DNA from: Cupriavidus sp. EM10
Lineage (GTDB): Bacteria > Pseudomonadota > Gammaproteobacteria > Burkholderiales > Burkholderiaceae
Length of the DNA stretch: 64,000 bases
Direction of reading: 5' to 3'
Assembly: GCF_018729255.1 (NCBI RefSeq)
Contig: NZ_CP076060.1
Coordinates: 682,001 to 746,000 of the forward strand
Made by a program: the position numbers and the translations under genes. Positions 19,794-30,103 of this stretch are shown here, one piece after another. Numbering within the stretch: the stretch's first letter is position 1; each line of letters begins with the position of its first letter. The notes below the pieces were generated by a model. The model did no database searches and had not been told where the DNA came from. It saw only the letters and a program-made list of their open reading frames with translations.

Positions 19794-22700
19794 ATGTCCC
19801 TGAATTCGATCCTCACCAGCGACGAGGCCGCCACGGCCGCGTCGCCAACGCATGCCACGCCGGATACGGCCGCAGCCGGGGTGCCGGCCGCGCCGCAGCG
19901 CGACCTGTCGGTCCTGGCCTGGCTGGCGCCAAGCCTGCGCACCGCGCTGGACGACGCCGCGGCCGAACTGGGCCACTATGTCGACGAAATCCGGCAGACG
20001 CCGGAAGCGCTGGGCGCCCGCGACACCACGTCGCTGCGCCTGGCCGGCCAGCACCTGCACCAGGCCGCCGGCGCCGTGCACATCGTGGGCCTGCGCGGCG
20101 TTGACGCCTACTGCCAGGCGCTGCGCCGGCTGCTGGAAGCCATCGATGCCGGCACCGTGGCCGCCGACGCCGCCACGCTGGCGGTGTTCCGCACCGGCGT
20201 GCAGGCATTGGCAGAGTACGTCGATGACCTGATGGCGGGCGACGCGGAAGATCCGCTGCGCCTGTTCCAGCCCTATGCCGCCGCGGCCGGCCTGATGAAG
20301 GAAGAACGCGTGCATCCGGCCGACCTGTGGCTGGAAGACCTGCAGGCGCTGCCCGGCATCGTGCTGCCCACGCGCTCGGCGTCGGCCGTCACGCGTGCGC
20401 GCCAGCGTTTCGAGGCCGCGCTGCTGAAGGCGCTGCGGCTGCCCACGCCGTGCACCGAGGCATCGCTGCTGCGTGAGGCCTGGCTGCCGCTGCAATCGGC
20501 ACTGGACGATGTGCGCAACCACGAACAGGATGCGCGCCGCACCACCGACACCCCCGATCGCGGCATCTGGCACACGCTGGCCATGGTGTTCCGCGCGCTG
20601 GCCCACGGGCTGCTGCCGTCCGACCTGCTGGCCAAGCGCTTTGCCGCCCGTACCCACCTGCTGGTGCGCCAGTACTTGCAGGGCCAGGTACGCGTGCCGC
20701 AGGCGCTGCTCAACGACGCCATCTTCCTGCTGGTCAGCACCGGGCTGACGCCGGACGGCCCCGAGGATTCCACGCCGCCTGTGGTGCAGGCCGCCGTGCA
20801 GGTGCTGCGGGTGGATATCGCGCGCAGCCTGCAGGCGTACCGCGTCGACGCGGCGCACGTGGTGGCGCGGGCCGACTACCGGCAGCGGTACTACGGCTGG
20901 CTCGATCCGATCGATACGCGCAACCTGCAGCACGCCGCCCACGCCATCGAGCGGGCGGCGACCGATGACCAGTCGGGCTGGGAGCTGGCGCTGGCGTCGC
21001 TGGCCGAGGCCGCCATGCCGCTGGTGCAGCCGGCGCTGCAGCAATGCCTGACCGCAGCCGCGGCCTATGCCGGCCAGCGGCCCACGGGCGATGCGCTGGG
21101 CCGTGGCGGCGTGGCGCTGTTCCTGTCCCGCGCCCTGGCCATGCCGTGGCGCGTCCACGGCAAGTCCGGCCATGCATCGGCGGCCGAGTTTGCCGAGCGA
21201 TGCGAGACGCTGGCTGCCTGCCTGGCCGATGCCGGCGCGGCGGCGCCCGCGTGGCTGGCCGAGCTGATGCAGTCCGCCGGCGCGCAGGCGCAGCGTACCG
21301 AGGCCGTGGCGCAAGTGCGCGCCCAGCTGGATAGCGGCGAATCGTGGCTCGATACCTATGACCGCAACGCGGCCCGGGCCGACGCGGGCAATGCCCTGGA
21401 CGATGCCGCGCAGGCATTTGGCGCGCTGCTGGCTTCGATCGAACGCATCCACGGCAGCGCCGCGCTGCCCGAGGGCAGCGACGACGAGACCGACGCCGCG
21501 CTGGCATCGGTGCGCACGGTGCTGGAGCGGCTTGGCGTGCTGCGCGAGACGACCGACCCCGACGCGCGCATCGGCCAGCTGTCCGATATCGCCGCCGAAC
21601 TGGGCGCCGTCCACGCCTTTGCCGACCTGCTCGAATTCGGCCGCAAGCAGAACGATGCGGCGGCCGACGATCCGTATGCGCCGCGCACCCAACGCCACGA
21701 CGCCGTGCCGCAAGGCGCGCTTGGCGCCGCGCGCGCCGCCGCGATGGATGCCATCCGCGTGGCCGCCACCGCCGATTCCCCCGAAATCCAGCGGCTGCGC
21801 GCTGCGCTGCAGGCGGTGACCGACCAGGCCGCCATCGACGACGACGCCGCGCTGCGCCGCCAGGCCAGCGAGGCCACCACGCAGCTTCACGCGTGGCTGG
21901 CAGGCAGCGAATCGGCCGCCGAACGGATGGTGGTGGCGCTGGCCGATCCGTTGCCGGTCGCCGCCGCCGTCGCCACGGTGACGACATTGCCCACGGCGGC
22001 GCCGATGCCGTCCGATGCGGCCGCGATCGACGCCGAACTGCTGGAGATTTTCCTGGCCGAGGCCGAAGAGGTGCTTGGCAATATCGCCACCGACCTGGCT
22101 GGCGGCCTGGATGCCCTGCGCGATGCCGACGTGCTGAGCCGCATGCGCCGTGCGTTCCACACGCTCAAGGGGTCGAGCCGGATGGTCGGCCTGAACCGCT
22201 ACGGCGAGGCGGCATGGGCCGTCGAACAGGTGATGAACCTGTGGATCGCCGAGGCGCGCGAGCCGGTGCCCGATCTGCCGGCCCTGCTGCACCAGGCGCA
22301 CGACCTGCTGCGCGAATGGGCGCTGGCCCTGCAGGCGGATCCGTCGACGTTGCGCGAAATCGCGCCGCTGGTGGACGCCGCGCAGGCGCTGCGCGAGCCG
22401 GGCGGCGCGGCCGGCGGCACTGCCGGGGCCGAGCCGTTCGATGCGATCGATTCCCTCGATGCGCTGCTGGCCCAGGCATCGGCGCCGCGCGCGTCGGTGG
22501 ACACGCGCCTGTCGTCGGCCGAGCCGGTCGACCTGTCGGGTGGCATCGATATCACCGAGTCTGGCGCTGGCGCCGATGCTGGCGCCGATGCTGGCGGGTT
22601 TGCCGATAACACGGACACCGCCGAGGCCCCTCCGGCCGAGGACAACGTGCTGCCGTTCCGCCTGTCCGGCGGGCTGGCCGACGAGGACGAGGGCTACAAG

Positions 22701-25700
22701 GTCATCGGGCCGGTCCGCATCGGGCTGGCGCTCTACAACGTCTATCTGCAGGAAGCCGACGACCTGCTGCGCCAGTTCGCCACGGACCTGTCCGAGTGGC
22801 GGCATGAGAACCATCCGTGCCCGAGCGAGCTGGCACTGCGCGTGGCGCATACGCTGCAGGGCAGCGCGTCGACCGTGGGCCTGGAGCCGGTGCGCGAGAT
22901 TGCCGAGGCGCTGGAACACCTGCTGCTGTTGCTGGGCCGCCATCCGGTGGTCATGCATCCGGCCGATTTCCGGCTGCTGGACATGGCCGTCGACCGGCTC
23001 CGCGCGATGCTGCACCAGTTCGCCGCCGGCATCTGGCCCGATGCCGATGCCTCGCTGTGCCGCGACCTGAACGATTTTGGCGAACGCGCGCTGGTGCGTC
23101 CGCGCGCCGCGCTGCCGTCCGCCCAGTCGACCGGGCAGGAAGGCTCGGTGTCGCAACTGTTCGGCCAGAACCAGACGGCCTCGCAGGCGCTGCCCGAGAT
23201 CGACGCCGACGCACAGGCCCCGCAGGCGGAACTGCCGCCTGTGAAGCTGACGCCAATCACGTCGCTGCCGCCGGTATCGGCGCCCTCGGGTCCGGTGCTG
23301 ACGCCTGTGACGCCGCTCACGCCGGTACAGGATGCCGTGGTGATCTCGCTGCCGACGGCGCCGCGCCATGACTCGATCGCCGTGGCCCATGTCGGCCCCG
23401 ATTCGCCCGATACGCGCGATCTGGCGCCCGAGGACACGTCGACCGATGCCTCGGCGCTGGACCCGGCACTGGTCGAGATCTTCCTGGAAGAAGCCCACGG
23501 CGCGCTGCCGGACCTGGGCAAGCAGGTGCGTACCTGGGAAGCGTCGCCGGACGATGCCCAGCATGGCGGCCTGATCCTGCGCGGCCTGCACACGCTCAAG
23601 GGCAGTGCGCGCATGGCCGGTGCCATGGCGCTGGGCCAGGCGGCCCACGAGATGGAAACGCTGCTGGAAGCCAGCGTGCGCGGCCAGCGCGTGACGCCGG
23701 ACCTGTTCGGCAAGCTGTATGCGTGGTACGACCGCATCCTGGCGCACGTGGACGCGCTGCAGAACGGCCGCCTGCTGCCGGTGGACGATGCCGACGTGGT
23801 CAATGGCCTGGTGGCGGCGCCTGCCGCGCTGGAAGCATCGGCCGTGGTGTCCGACACGTCCGCCCCGGCCACGCCGCAGCACGCGATCGTGCCGGCGGCG
23901 CCGCTGATGGCGGCCGCGCCCGCGGCGCTGCCGACCGACGCCGAGCGCCAGCGCGCGCTGGTGCGCGTGCAGGCCCGTGCGCTGGATACGCTGATCAACG
24001 ATGCCGGCGAAGTGAGCGCCACGCGCGCGCGCCTGGACAGCGAACTGGAGGCGCTGCGCAGCTACCTGGGCGAACTGAACGACAACGTCGCGCGTCTGCG
24101 CATGCAGCTGCGCGAGATCGAAATCCAGGCCGAGACGCAGATGGCGTCGCGGATTGCCGACCAGCAGCACAACCAGGAATTCGATCCGCTGGAATTCGAC
24201 CGCTTCACGCGCTTCCAGGAACTGACGCGCATGATGGCCGAGTCCGTGAACGACGTGGCCACGGTGGAGCAGAACCTGCAGCGCGGCTTCGACCGCGCCT
24301 CGGGTGACCTGGCGGCGCAGGCGCGGCTGACGCGTGGCCTTCAGCGCGGCCTGATGCAGGCGCGCATGGTGCAGTTCGATGCGCTGGCCGAACGGCTGTA
24401 TCGCGTGGCGCGCCAGTCGGCCACCGAGACCGGCAAGGAAGTGCGGCTGCTGATCAAGGGCGGCACGGTGGAAATCGACCGCTCGGTGCTGGACCGCATG
24501 GCCGGCCCGATCGAACACCTGATCCGCAACGCGGTGGTGCATGGCATCGAGCCGGCCGACGCGCGCCGTGCGGCGGGCAAGTCGGCGACCGGCGCGCTGA
24601 CGCTGGAAGTGCAGCAGGAAGGCAACGAGGTGGTGCTGACGTTCTTCGATGACGGCGGCGGCCTGAACCTGCCGCGCATCCGCGAGCGCGCCGTGGCGCG
24701 CCAGCTGATGGCGCCCGACGAGGAAGCCAGCGATGCGCGCCTGACGGAAATGATCTTCGCGCCGGGCTTCACGACGGCCGACGCGGTATCCGAACTGGCA
24801 GGCCGCGGCGTGGGCATGGACGTGGTGCGCGCCGAGACGGTGGCGCTGGGCGGCCGGATCACGCTGTCGACCGAGGCGGGCCGGGGTACCAGCTTCACGG
24901 TCCACCTGCCGCTGACCACGGCGATCACGCAGGTGCTGCTGGTATCGCTGGGCGGGCGCCTGTTCGCCATGCCGAGCGGCATGATCGACCAGGTCCACCA
25001 GTTGCGCGAGAAGCCGCTGCTGGAAGCCTACAACGCCGGCCGCTTCTCGGCTGCCGGTATCGAGGTGCCGTTCTTCTACTTCGGTGCGCTGCTCGAAGAA
25101 AACGCCGCGATGGCGTCGAGCCGCAAGTATTCGCCGGTGGTGGTGGTGCGTTCGGGCGCCGAGCGCGTGGCCGTGCATGTCGACGACGTGCTGGGCAACC
25201 GCGAAGTGGTGGTGAAGCACATCGGCCCGCATCTGGCGCGCATGGAAGGCATTGCCGGCGCGACCACGCTGGGCGATGGCGAGATCGTGCTGATCTACAA
25301 CCCGGTGGTACTGGCCCAACGCTGGGTGCGCGAGCGCGGCGCCACGGCCCCGGCGACGCCGGTGCTGGCGGCGCCCCGGCATGCCGGCCAGACTGGTGCG
25401 GTGGCGGAGTTTGTCGATGCGGGCACCGCAGTGCCGGTGCCGGGCCTGATGACGCAGCCGACGGTGATGGTGGTGGACGATTCGCTGACCGTGCGCAAGG
25501 CCAGCCAGCGCCTGCTGACGCGTGCCGGCTACCAGGTTGTACTGGCCCGCGACGGCGTGGACGCGCTGCGGCAGCTGCAGGAAGTGTTGCCCGACGCGAT
25601 GCTGGTCGACATCGAGATGCCGAACATGGACGGTTTCGACCTGACGCGCAACGTGCGTGCCGATGCGCGCACCAGCCATATGCCGCTGGTCATGATCACG

Positions 25701-25868
25701 TCGCGTACGGCGGAAAAGCATCGCCGCTACGCAGCGGAAATCGGCGTGAACGTCTACCTGGGCAAGCCGTTCAACGAAGACGAACTGCTGCGCACGCTGC
25801 AGCAACTGATCGGCGACAAGGCCGCCGCGACGGCGTCGTCAGTAGCCCAGATGCTGGGCGAGGCGTAA
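19794..25868 (+). CDS. chpA: ChpA/PilL-type hybrid chemotaxis histidine kinase
   Basis: This 2024-aa kinase is the signal output centre of the Pil-Chp system. HPt-like modules are visible at His789 (FHTLKGSSRM), His1019 (AHTLQGSAST) and His1266 (LHTLKGSARM). A long Ala-rich N-terminal region precedes them. After these come the dimerisation/CheA ATPase core with RNAVVHGIEPADARRAAGK, a CheW domain and a C-terminal receiver with MVVDDSLTVRKASQRLL and phospho-acceptor Asp1939 in LVDIEMPNMDGFD. The ATG at 19794 is preferred over a TTG at 19770. No pilK or chpB methylation genes follow. Confidence 0.94.
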   Translation: MSLNSILTSDEAATAASPTHATPDTAAAGVPAAPQRDLSVLAWLAPSLRTALDDAAAELGHYVDEIRQTPEALGARDTTSLRLAGQHLHQAAGAVHIVGLRGVDAYCQALRRLLEAIDAGTVAADAATLAVFRTGVQALAEYVDDLMAGDAEDPLRLFQPYAAAAGLMKEERVHPADLWLEDLQALPGIVLPTRSASAVTRARQRFEAALLKALRLPTPCTEASLLREAWLPLQSALDDVRNHEQDARRTTDTPDRGIWHTLAMVFRALAHGLLPSDLLAKRFAARTHLLVRQYLQGQVRVPQALLNDAIFLLVSTGLTPDGPEDSTPPVVQAAVQVLRVDIARSLQAYRVDAAHVVARADYRQRYYGWLDPIDTRNLQHAAHAIERAATDDQSGWELALASLAEAAMPLVQPALQQCLTAAAAYAGQRPTGDALGRGGVALFLSRALAMPWRVHGKSGHASAAEFAERCETLAACLADAGAAAPAWLAELMQSAGAQAQRTEAVAQVRAQLDSGESWLDTYDRNAARADAGNALDDAAQAFGALLASIERIHGSAALPEGSDDETDAALASVRTVLERLGVLRETTDPDARIGQLSDIAAELGAVHAFADLLEFGRKQNDAAADDPYAPRTQRHDAVPQGALGAARAAAMDAIRVAATADSPEIQRLRAALQAVTDQAAIDDDAALRRQASEATTQLHAWLAGSESAAERMVVALADPLPVAAAVATVTTLPTAAPMPSDAAAIDAELLEIFLAEAEEVLGNIATDLAGGLDALRDADVLSRMRRAFHTLKGSSRMVGLNRYGEAAWAVEQVMNLWIAEAREPVPDLPALLHQAHDLLREWALALQADPSTLREIAPLVDAAQALREPGGAAGGTAGAEPFDAIDSLDALLAQASAPRASVDTRLSSAEPVDLSGGIDITESGAGADAGADAGGFADNTDTAEAPPAEDNVLPFRLSGGLADEDEGYKVIGPVRIGLALYNVYLQEADDLLRQFATDLSEWRHENHPCPSELALRVAHTLQGSASTVGLEPVREIAEALEHLLLLLGRHPVVMHPADFRLLDMAVDRLRAMLHQFAAGIWPDADASLCRDLNDFGERALVRPRAALPSAQSTGQEGSVSQLFGQNQTASQALPEIDADAQAPQAELPPVKLTPITSLPPVSAPSGPVLTPVTPLTPVQDAVVISLPTAPRHDSIAVAHVGPDSPDTRDLAPEDTSTDASALDPALVEIFLEEAHGALPDLGKQVRTWEASPDDAQHGGLILRGLHTLKGSARMAGAMALGQAAHEMETLLEASVRGQRVTPDLFGKLYAWYDRILAHVDALQNGRLLPVDDADVVNGLVAAPAALEASAVVSDTSAPATPQHAIVPAAPLMAAAPAALPTDAERQRALVRVQARALDTLINDAGEVSATRARLDSELEALRSYLGELNDNVARLRMQLREIEIQAETQMASRIADQQHNQEFDPLEFDRFTRFQELTRMMAESVNDVATVEQNLQRGFDRASGDLAAQARLTRGLQRGLMQARMVQFDALAERLYRVARQSATETGKEVRLLIKGGTVEIDRSVLDRMAGPIEHLIRNAVVHGIEPADARRAAGKSATGALTLEVQQEGNEVVLTFFDDGGGLNLPRIRERAVARQLMAPDEEASDARLTEMIFAPGFTTADAVSELAGRGVGMDVVRAETVALGGRITLSTEAGRGTSFTVHLPLTTAITQVLLVSLGGRLFAMPSGMIDQVHQLREKPLLEAYNAGRFSAAGIEVPFFYFGALLEENAAMASSRKYSPVVVVRSGAERVAVHVDDVLGNREVVVKHIGPHLARMEGIAGATTLGDGEIVLIYNPVVLAQRWVRERGATAPATPVLAAPRHAGQTGAVAEFVDAGTAVPVPGLMTQPTVMVVDDSLTVRKASQRLLTRAGYQVVLARDGVDALRQLQEVLPDAMLVDIEMPNMDGFDLTRNVRADARTSHMPLVMITSRTAEKHRRYAAEIGVNVYLGKPFNEDELLRTLQQLIGDKAAATASSVAQMLGEA

Positions 25869-25886
25869 GCCAGCTGGTCAGGGTTG

Positions 25887-26019
25887 CTCCCCTCTCCCGC
25901 ATTGCGGGAGAGGGGTTGGGGTGAGGGCATCAAGGTTCTGCTTGCCTGAAGCGGCAATTTGCACCGCCCCGCCCTCACCCCCGCCCCTCTCCCGTTTCAC
26001 GGGAGAGGGGAGCCAAACC
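25887..26019. repeat. Pair of inverted REP-like hairpins
   Basis: Two nearly identical GC-rich hairpins face each other. CCCCTCTCCCG...CGGGAGAGGGG with the tail GTTGGGGTGAGGG is at about 25889-25927. Its mirror copy, CCCTCACCCCC then CCCCTCTCCCG...CGGGAGAGGGG, is at about 25972-26011. This head-to-head layout is typical of dispersed REP/BIME elements. It lies between the converging chpA and MFS genes and could also act as a bidirectional terminator. Confidence 0.7.
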
Positions 26020-26035
26020 CCCACCATCAAACCTG

Positions 26036-27346
26036 CTAAGCCTTCCCGCCCACCATCTTTGCCGGCACCGACAGCGTCAGTGCCGCGCCCACCACCATGC
26101 AGGCGGCCAGCAGGTACATGCCCGAGTCCGTGCTCTGGGTCATGTCCTTGAGCCAGCCGACCGCGTAGGGGCTGATAAAGCCCGCCAGGTTGCCCAGCGA
26201 GTTGATCAGCGCGATGCCGGCGGCGGCGCCCGTGCCGGCCAGGAAGGCCGTCGGCAGGCTCCAGAACAGCGGCAGCGTGGTCAGGATGCCGATCGTGGCC
26301 AGCGTCAGGGCCACCATGGCCATCGTGGTATCGCCATGCCACTGTACCGACAGCACCAGGCCCAGCGCGCCCAGCAGCGCCGGGATGGCGATATGCCAGC
26401 GGCGTTCGCCCCGGCGGTCGGCGCTATGCGCGAACAGGATCATGCCAACCACGGCGCAGCCATAGGGAATCGCAGTAAGCAGGCCCACGTCGAGCGCGCC
26501 CTTCACGCCGGTCTGCTTGATGATCGTCGGCAACCAGAAGCTCACGCCGTACAGGCCCATCACGAAGCTGAAGTAGATGCCGCTCATCAGCCAGACGCGC
26601 GGGCTGGACAGCACCTGGCTGACCGGCGGATCTTCCTTGTGCTGGTCCTCGGCGGCGATATTGCGTTCGAGCAGCGCCTTTTCGTCGGGGCTCAGCCACT
26701 TGGCGTGGGCGATGCGGTCGTCCAGGTACAGCAGCACCCAGATGCCGACCAGGATCGACGGGATGCCTTCCACCAGGAACATCCACTGCCAGCCGGCCCA
26801 GCCGTTATGGCCGTCGAACGACTGCATGATCCAGCCCGACAGCGGGCCGCCGATCACCCCCGACAGCGCGATGGCCGTCATGAAGAACGTGGTGGTGCGC
26901 CCGCGGCGGCTGGCCGGATACCAGTAAGTCAGGTACAGGATGATGCCCGGGAAGAAGCCGGCTTCGGCGATACCCAGCAGGAAGCGCAGCACGTAGAACA
27001 TGGTCGGCGTGGTGACGAACATCATCGCCGCCGAGATCAGGCCCCAGGTGATCATGATCCGGGCGATCCAGATGCGCGCGCCCACCTTGTGCAGGATCAC
27101 GTTGCTCGGCACCTCGAACAGGAAGTAGCCGATGAAGAAGATGCCGGCGCCAAGGCCGTAGATGGTCTCGCTGAACTGCAGGTCGTTGAGCATCTGCAGC
27201 TTGGCAAAGCCCACGTTGACGCGGTCCAGGTAGGCCACGACGTAGCAGAGCAGCAGGAACGGCACCAGGCGCCACGTCACCTTGCGGTAGGTGGCGTCCT
27301 CGAAGCCGGCGTCGCGCGCGCCGGTATTGACTGCGGTGGTTGTCAT
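26036..27346 (-). CDS. MFS transporter of the anion:cation symporter type
   Basis: This 436-aa protein has 12 predicted membrane helices. The opening YRKVTWRLVPFLLLCYVVAY followed by LDRVNVGFAKLQM is characteristic of the ACS family, which imports organic anions such as sugar acids and dicarboxylates. The segment GIAEAGFFPGIILYLTYWYP is also typical. It precedes an SDR oxidoreductase and lies downstream of an aldehyde dehydrogenase on the same strand, which suggests uptake of a carboxylate or polyol for that pathway. The exact substrate is unknown. Confidence 0.9.
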   Translation of the reverse strand: MTTTAVNTGARDAGFEDATYRKVTWRLVPFLLLCYVVAYLDRVNVGFAKLQMLNDLQFSETIYGLGAGIFFIGYFLFEVPSNVILHKVGARIWIARIMITWGLISAAMMFVTTPTMFYVLRFLLGIAEAGFFPGIILYLTYWYPASRRGRTTTFFMTAIALSGVIGGPLSGWIMQSFDGHNGWAGWQWMFLVEGIPSILVGIWVLLYLDDRIAHAKWLSPDEKALLERNIAAEDQHKEDPPVSQVLSSPRVWLMSGIYFSFVMGLYGVSFWLPTIIKQTGVKGALDVGLLTAIPYGCAVVGMILFAHSADRRGERRWHIAIPALLGALGLVLSVQWHGDTTMAMVALTLATIGILTTLPLFWSLPTAFLAGTGAAAGIALINSLGNLAGFISPYAVGWLKDMTQSTDSGMYLLAACMVVGAALTLSVPAKMVGGKA

Positions 27347-27416
27347 CGGTGTCTCCTCATTGGGTTTTTTATGGGTACGACGTTACCGCGGGGTTGAAAA
27401 TGGATCGGGCGGGAGC

Positions 27417-28178
27417 CTACACGCAGCGGCCTCCATCCACCTCGATGCAGGTGCCGGTGATGAAGCTGGCCTCGTCCGATGCCAGGTAAAGGCAGGCGTT
27501 GGCCACGTCCTGGGGCGTGGACATGCGGCCCATGGGGATCGTCGCCAGGAACTTCGCGCGGTTCTCGGGGGTGTCCGGCAGGCCCATGAACTGCTCAAGC
27601 AGGCCCGTGGCGCCGATCACCGGGTTCACGCAGTTCACGCGGATATTGTCGGGGCCCAGTTCGGCGGCCATGGCCTTGCTGGCGACGATGACGGCGCCCT
27701 TGCTGCCGTTGTACCAGACCAGGCCGGGACGCGGCCGGATGCCGGCCGTCGACGCCACGTTGACGAAATTGCCGCCGCCACGCCGACGGAAATGCGGGAT
27801 GAAGTGGTGCGCCGCCCAGTAGATGCTCTTGACGTTCACGGCGTACACGCGGTCGAACTCTTCCTCGGTGACTTCCAGGATGGGCTTGTTTCGATGGGTG
27901 GTGCCGGCGTTGTTGACCACGCAGTGGACGTCGCCGAACGCGGCCAGCGTGGCGTCGCGCATGGCGGCCACGTCGTCGCACTGCGACACGTCGGCGCGCA
28001 CCGCGCCCGCCTTGCCGCCCGCGTCGCGGATGGCCGCCGCCACGCGGTTGGCGGCGTCCAGGTTCAGGTCGGCCACCATCACGGCGGCGCCTTCGCGCGC
28101 GAACGTGTGCGCGATGCCTTCGCCAAAGCCCGAGCCGCCGCCCGTCACTACCGCTACCTTGCCAGCCAGTCTGGTCAT
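27417..28178 (-). CDS. Short-chain dehydrogenase/reductase
   Basis: This 253-aa classical SDR has a Rossmann fold. The cofactor motif TGGGSGFGEG starts at residue 12, NNAG is at 89-92, and the catalytic residues are Ser143, Tyr156 and Lys160 (YNGSK). The Asp at the end of strand two (VADLNL) favours NAD over NADP. The start at 28178 leaves the product at usual length. It lies 74 bases from the small membrane-protein gene and is probably co-transcribed with the ALDH and MFS genes. Confidence 0.92.
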   Translation of the reverse strand: MTRLAGKVAVVTGGGSGFGEGIAHTFAREGAAVMVADLNLDAANRVAAAIRDAGGKAGAVRADVSQCDDVAAMRDATLAAFGDVHCVVNNAGTTHRNKPILEVTEEEFDRVYAVNVKSIYWAAHHFIPHFRRRGGGNFVNVASTAGIRPRPGLVWYNGSKGAVIVASKAMAAELGPDNIRVNCVNPVIGATGLLEQFMGLPDTPENRAKFLATIPMGRMSTPQDVANACLYLASDEASFITGTCIEVDGGRCV

Positions 28179-28251
28179 TGCCTGTCTCCAGTTGGATTGG
28201 GCCCGGCGCGGTCTGCTGCCGCGCTGCGGGCGGAACATCGGATACGTTGAA

Positions 28252-28491
28252 TCAGTGGAAGGGGCCCTTGTTCTGCAGGGCGTTGGCCACCATCATGATG
28301 CCCAGCAGGAAGGGCAGGGCCACGTACATGCACCAGTGGACGCGGTCGCCCACGGTGTCGCCCCATTTGCGCTTGAACACCTGCAGGCGGGGCATGCCGG
28401 ACGGATTGGTGGCGCGCTTGTGCCGCACGTGCCACGACATCCAGAAAAAGAAGATGGCAAACGCGACCGAAAGAAAGTTGATGCTACCCAT
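28252..28491 (-). CDS. Small membrane protein, 79 aa
   Basis: The protein has a first hydrophobic helix (FLSVAFAIFFFWMSWHV), a basic middle and a second helix (MYVALPFLLGIMMVANAL). No family is recognised. Its start overlaps the end of the upstream aldehyde dehydrogenase by 8 bases, which supports a real, translationally coupled gene. A role as a membrane anchor or partner of the dehydrogenase is possible but unproven. Confidence 0.75.
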   Translation of the reverse strand: MGSINFLSVAFAIFFFWMSWHVRHKRATNPSGMPRLQVFKRKWGDTVGDRVHWCMYVALPFLLGIMMVANALQNKGPFH

Positions 28492-29919
28492 GTTGAATGG
28501 CGATGGTTTTCAGAGTGGTGAATCCGTACAGGGCCTCGAAGCCCTTCTCGCGGCCATAGCCTGACTGGCCGGTGCCGCCGAATGGCAGCTCGACGCCGCC
28601 GCCGGCGCCATAGTTGTTGATGAAGACCTGGCCCGCCCGCAGCTTGCGCGCCAGCCGCATCTGGCGGCTGCCGTCGCGCGTCCAGACGCCGGCCACCAGG
28701 CCGTAGGCGGTGCCGTTGGCCAGCCGCACGGCCTCGTCCTCGGTATCGAACGGCATGGCCGCCAGCAACGGGCCGAACACTTCTTCCTGGGCCAGCCGGT
28801 GCGTGGCGGGCACGTCGCGGAACAGCATCGGCACCTGGTAGTAGCCGGATTCGGGCGCTTCGCCCACGATCTGGCCCTGCGCCATTACGGCGATGCCGGC
28901 ATGCTGGGCATCGGACACGAAGTCCCACACGCGCTGCTGCTGCTTGCGGCTGATCAGCGGGCCGCATTCCAGGTCCAGTTCCGACGGCCCCACGCGCAGC
29001 GCCTCGAACACGCCCGACAGACGGTCGAGCAGGGCCTCGTAGACCGGCCGCTCCACCAGCAGGCGGCTGCCCGCCGAGCAGGTCTGGCCCGCATTCTGCA
29101 CGATCCCGTTGACCACCACGGGCAGCAGCGCGTCGAGGTCGGCATCGGCAAACACCACCTGCGGCGACTTGCCGCCCAGTTCCAGCGTCACCGGCACGTG
29201 GTTTTCGGAGGCCAGCTGCGACACGAGCTTGCCGGTGTCCGGCGACCCGGTGAACGAGATATGGTTGATGCCCGGGTGCCGCGCCAGCGCCGCGCCGGCC
29301 TCGTGCCCGTAGCCGGTGACGATGTTCAGCGCGCCCTCGGGCAGCCCTGCTTCCGCGGCCAGCTCGGCCACGCGGAGGATCGACAGGCAGGCGTCCTCTG
29401 CCGGCTTGACCACGCAGGCATTGCCGGTGGCCAGGGCCGCGCCGACGCTGCGACCAAAGATCTGCAGCGGATAGTTCCAGGGGATGATGTGGCCGGTCAC
29501 GCCGTGCGGTTCACGCACGGTGAGTACCGTGTAGCCGGTGGTGTAGGGGATGGTCTCGCCATGCAGCTTGTCGGCCGCGCCGGCGTAGAACTCGAAATAG
29601 CGGGCCACGGCGCGGGCATCGGCACGGGCCTGGCGCAGCGGCTTGCCGGTGTCGCGCGCTTCCAGGGCGGCCAGCTCGTCCTCGTGCTCGATCAGCTTGA
29701 GCGCCAGGCGGTTCAGCAGGCGCACCCGGTCAGCCGGGTTCATCTGGCCCCATTCGCCCTCGAAGGCCTGGCGGGCGGCGCGTACGGCCACGCTGATATC
29801 GGTGGCATTGCCCGGGCAATCTCGGCGAACGGCTCGCCGCTGGACGGATCGAACACCTTGATACGCAGGCCGGAATCGGGGGCGATCAGGCGGTTGGCGA
29901 CGAAATGCTGGGCGTGCAT
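28484..29919 (-). CDS. NAD-dependent aldehyde dehydrogenase (frameshifted near the 5' end)
   Basis: This is an ALDH-superfamily enzyme that oxidises an aldehyde to its acid. Visible motifs are the glutamate segment VTLELGGKSPQVVF, the catalytic cysteine in VQNAGQTCSAGSRL and the proline-rich IPWNYPLQIFGRS region. Translation from the ATG at 29919 (site GGAGACCCGC) reads AQHFVANRLIAPDSG and breaks at FAEIAR. One extra C in the run 29811-29813 gives EIARGNATDISVAVRAARQ and a 478-aa product. Without repair only a meaningless N-terminus is seen. It heads the ALDH, small membrane protein, SDR and MFS cluster. Confidence 0.9.
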
Positions 29920-30103
29920 GCGGGTCTCCACGGCTCCGGTTATGGAGCAAATGCTGAAATCGGGAATGCCGCATTATCGCCCAGCGCGCCGGGCGCGCAA
30001 GGCACTTGGCGGCACATGGCGCAGCGGCGGTTGTCAGGCTGCGGTCAGGGCCAACCCGCTATAATGCCGCCCATCCCATTCCACAGGTATTCGGAGAACT
30101 CGC

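Noticed and set aside
19428..25805. A 2125-codon open frame on the minus strand opposite pilJ and chpA
   Set aside because: It is an antisense shadow produced by GC-rich third positions. Its translation is His/Arg/Gln-rich without domains, while the plus strand has full chemotaxis motifs.
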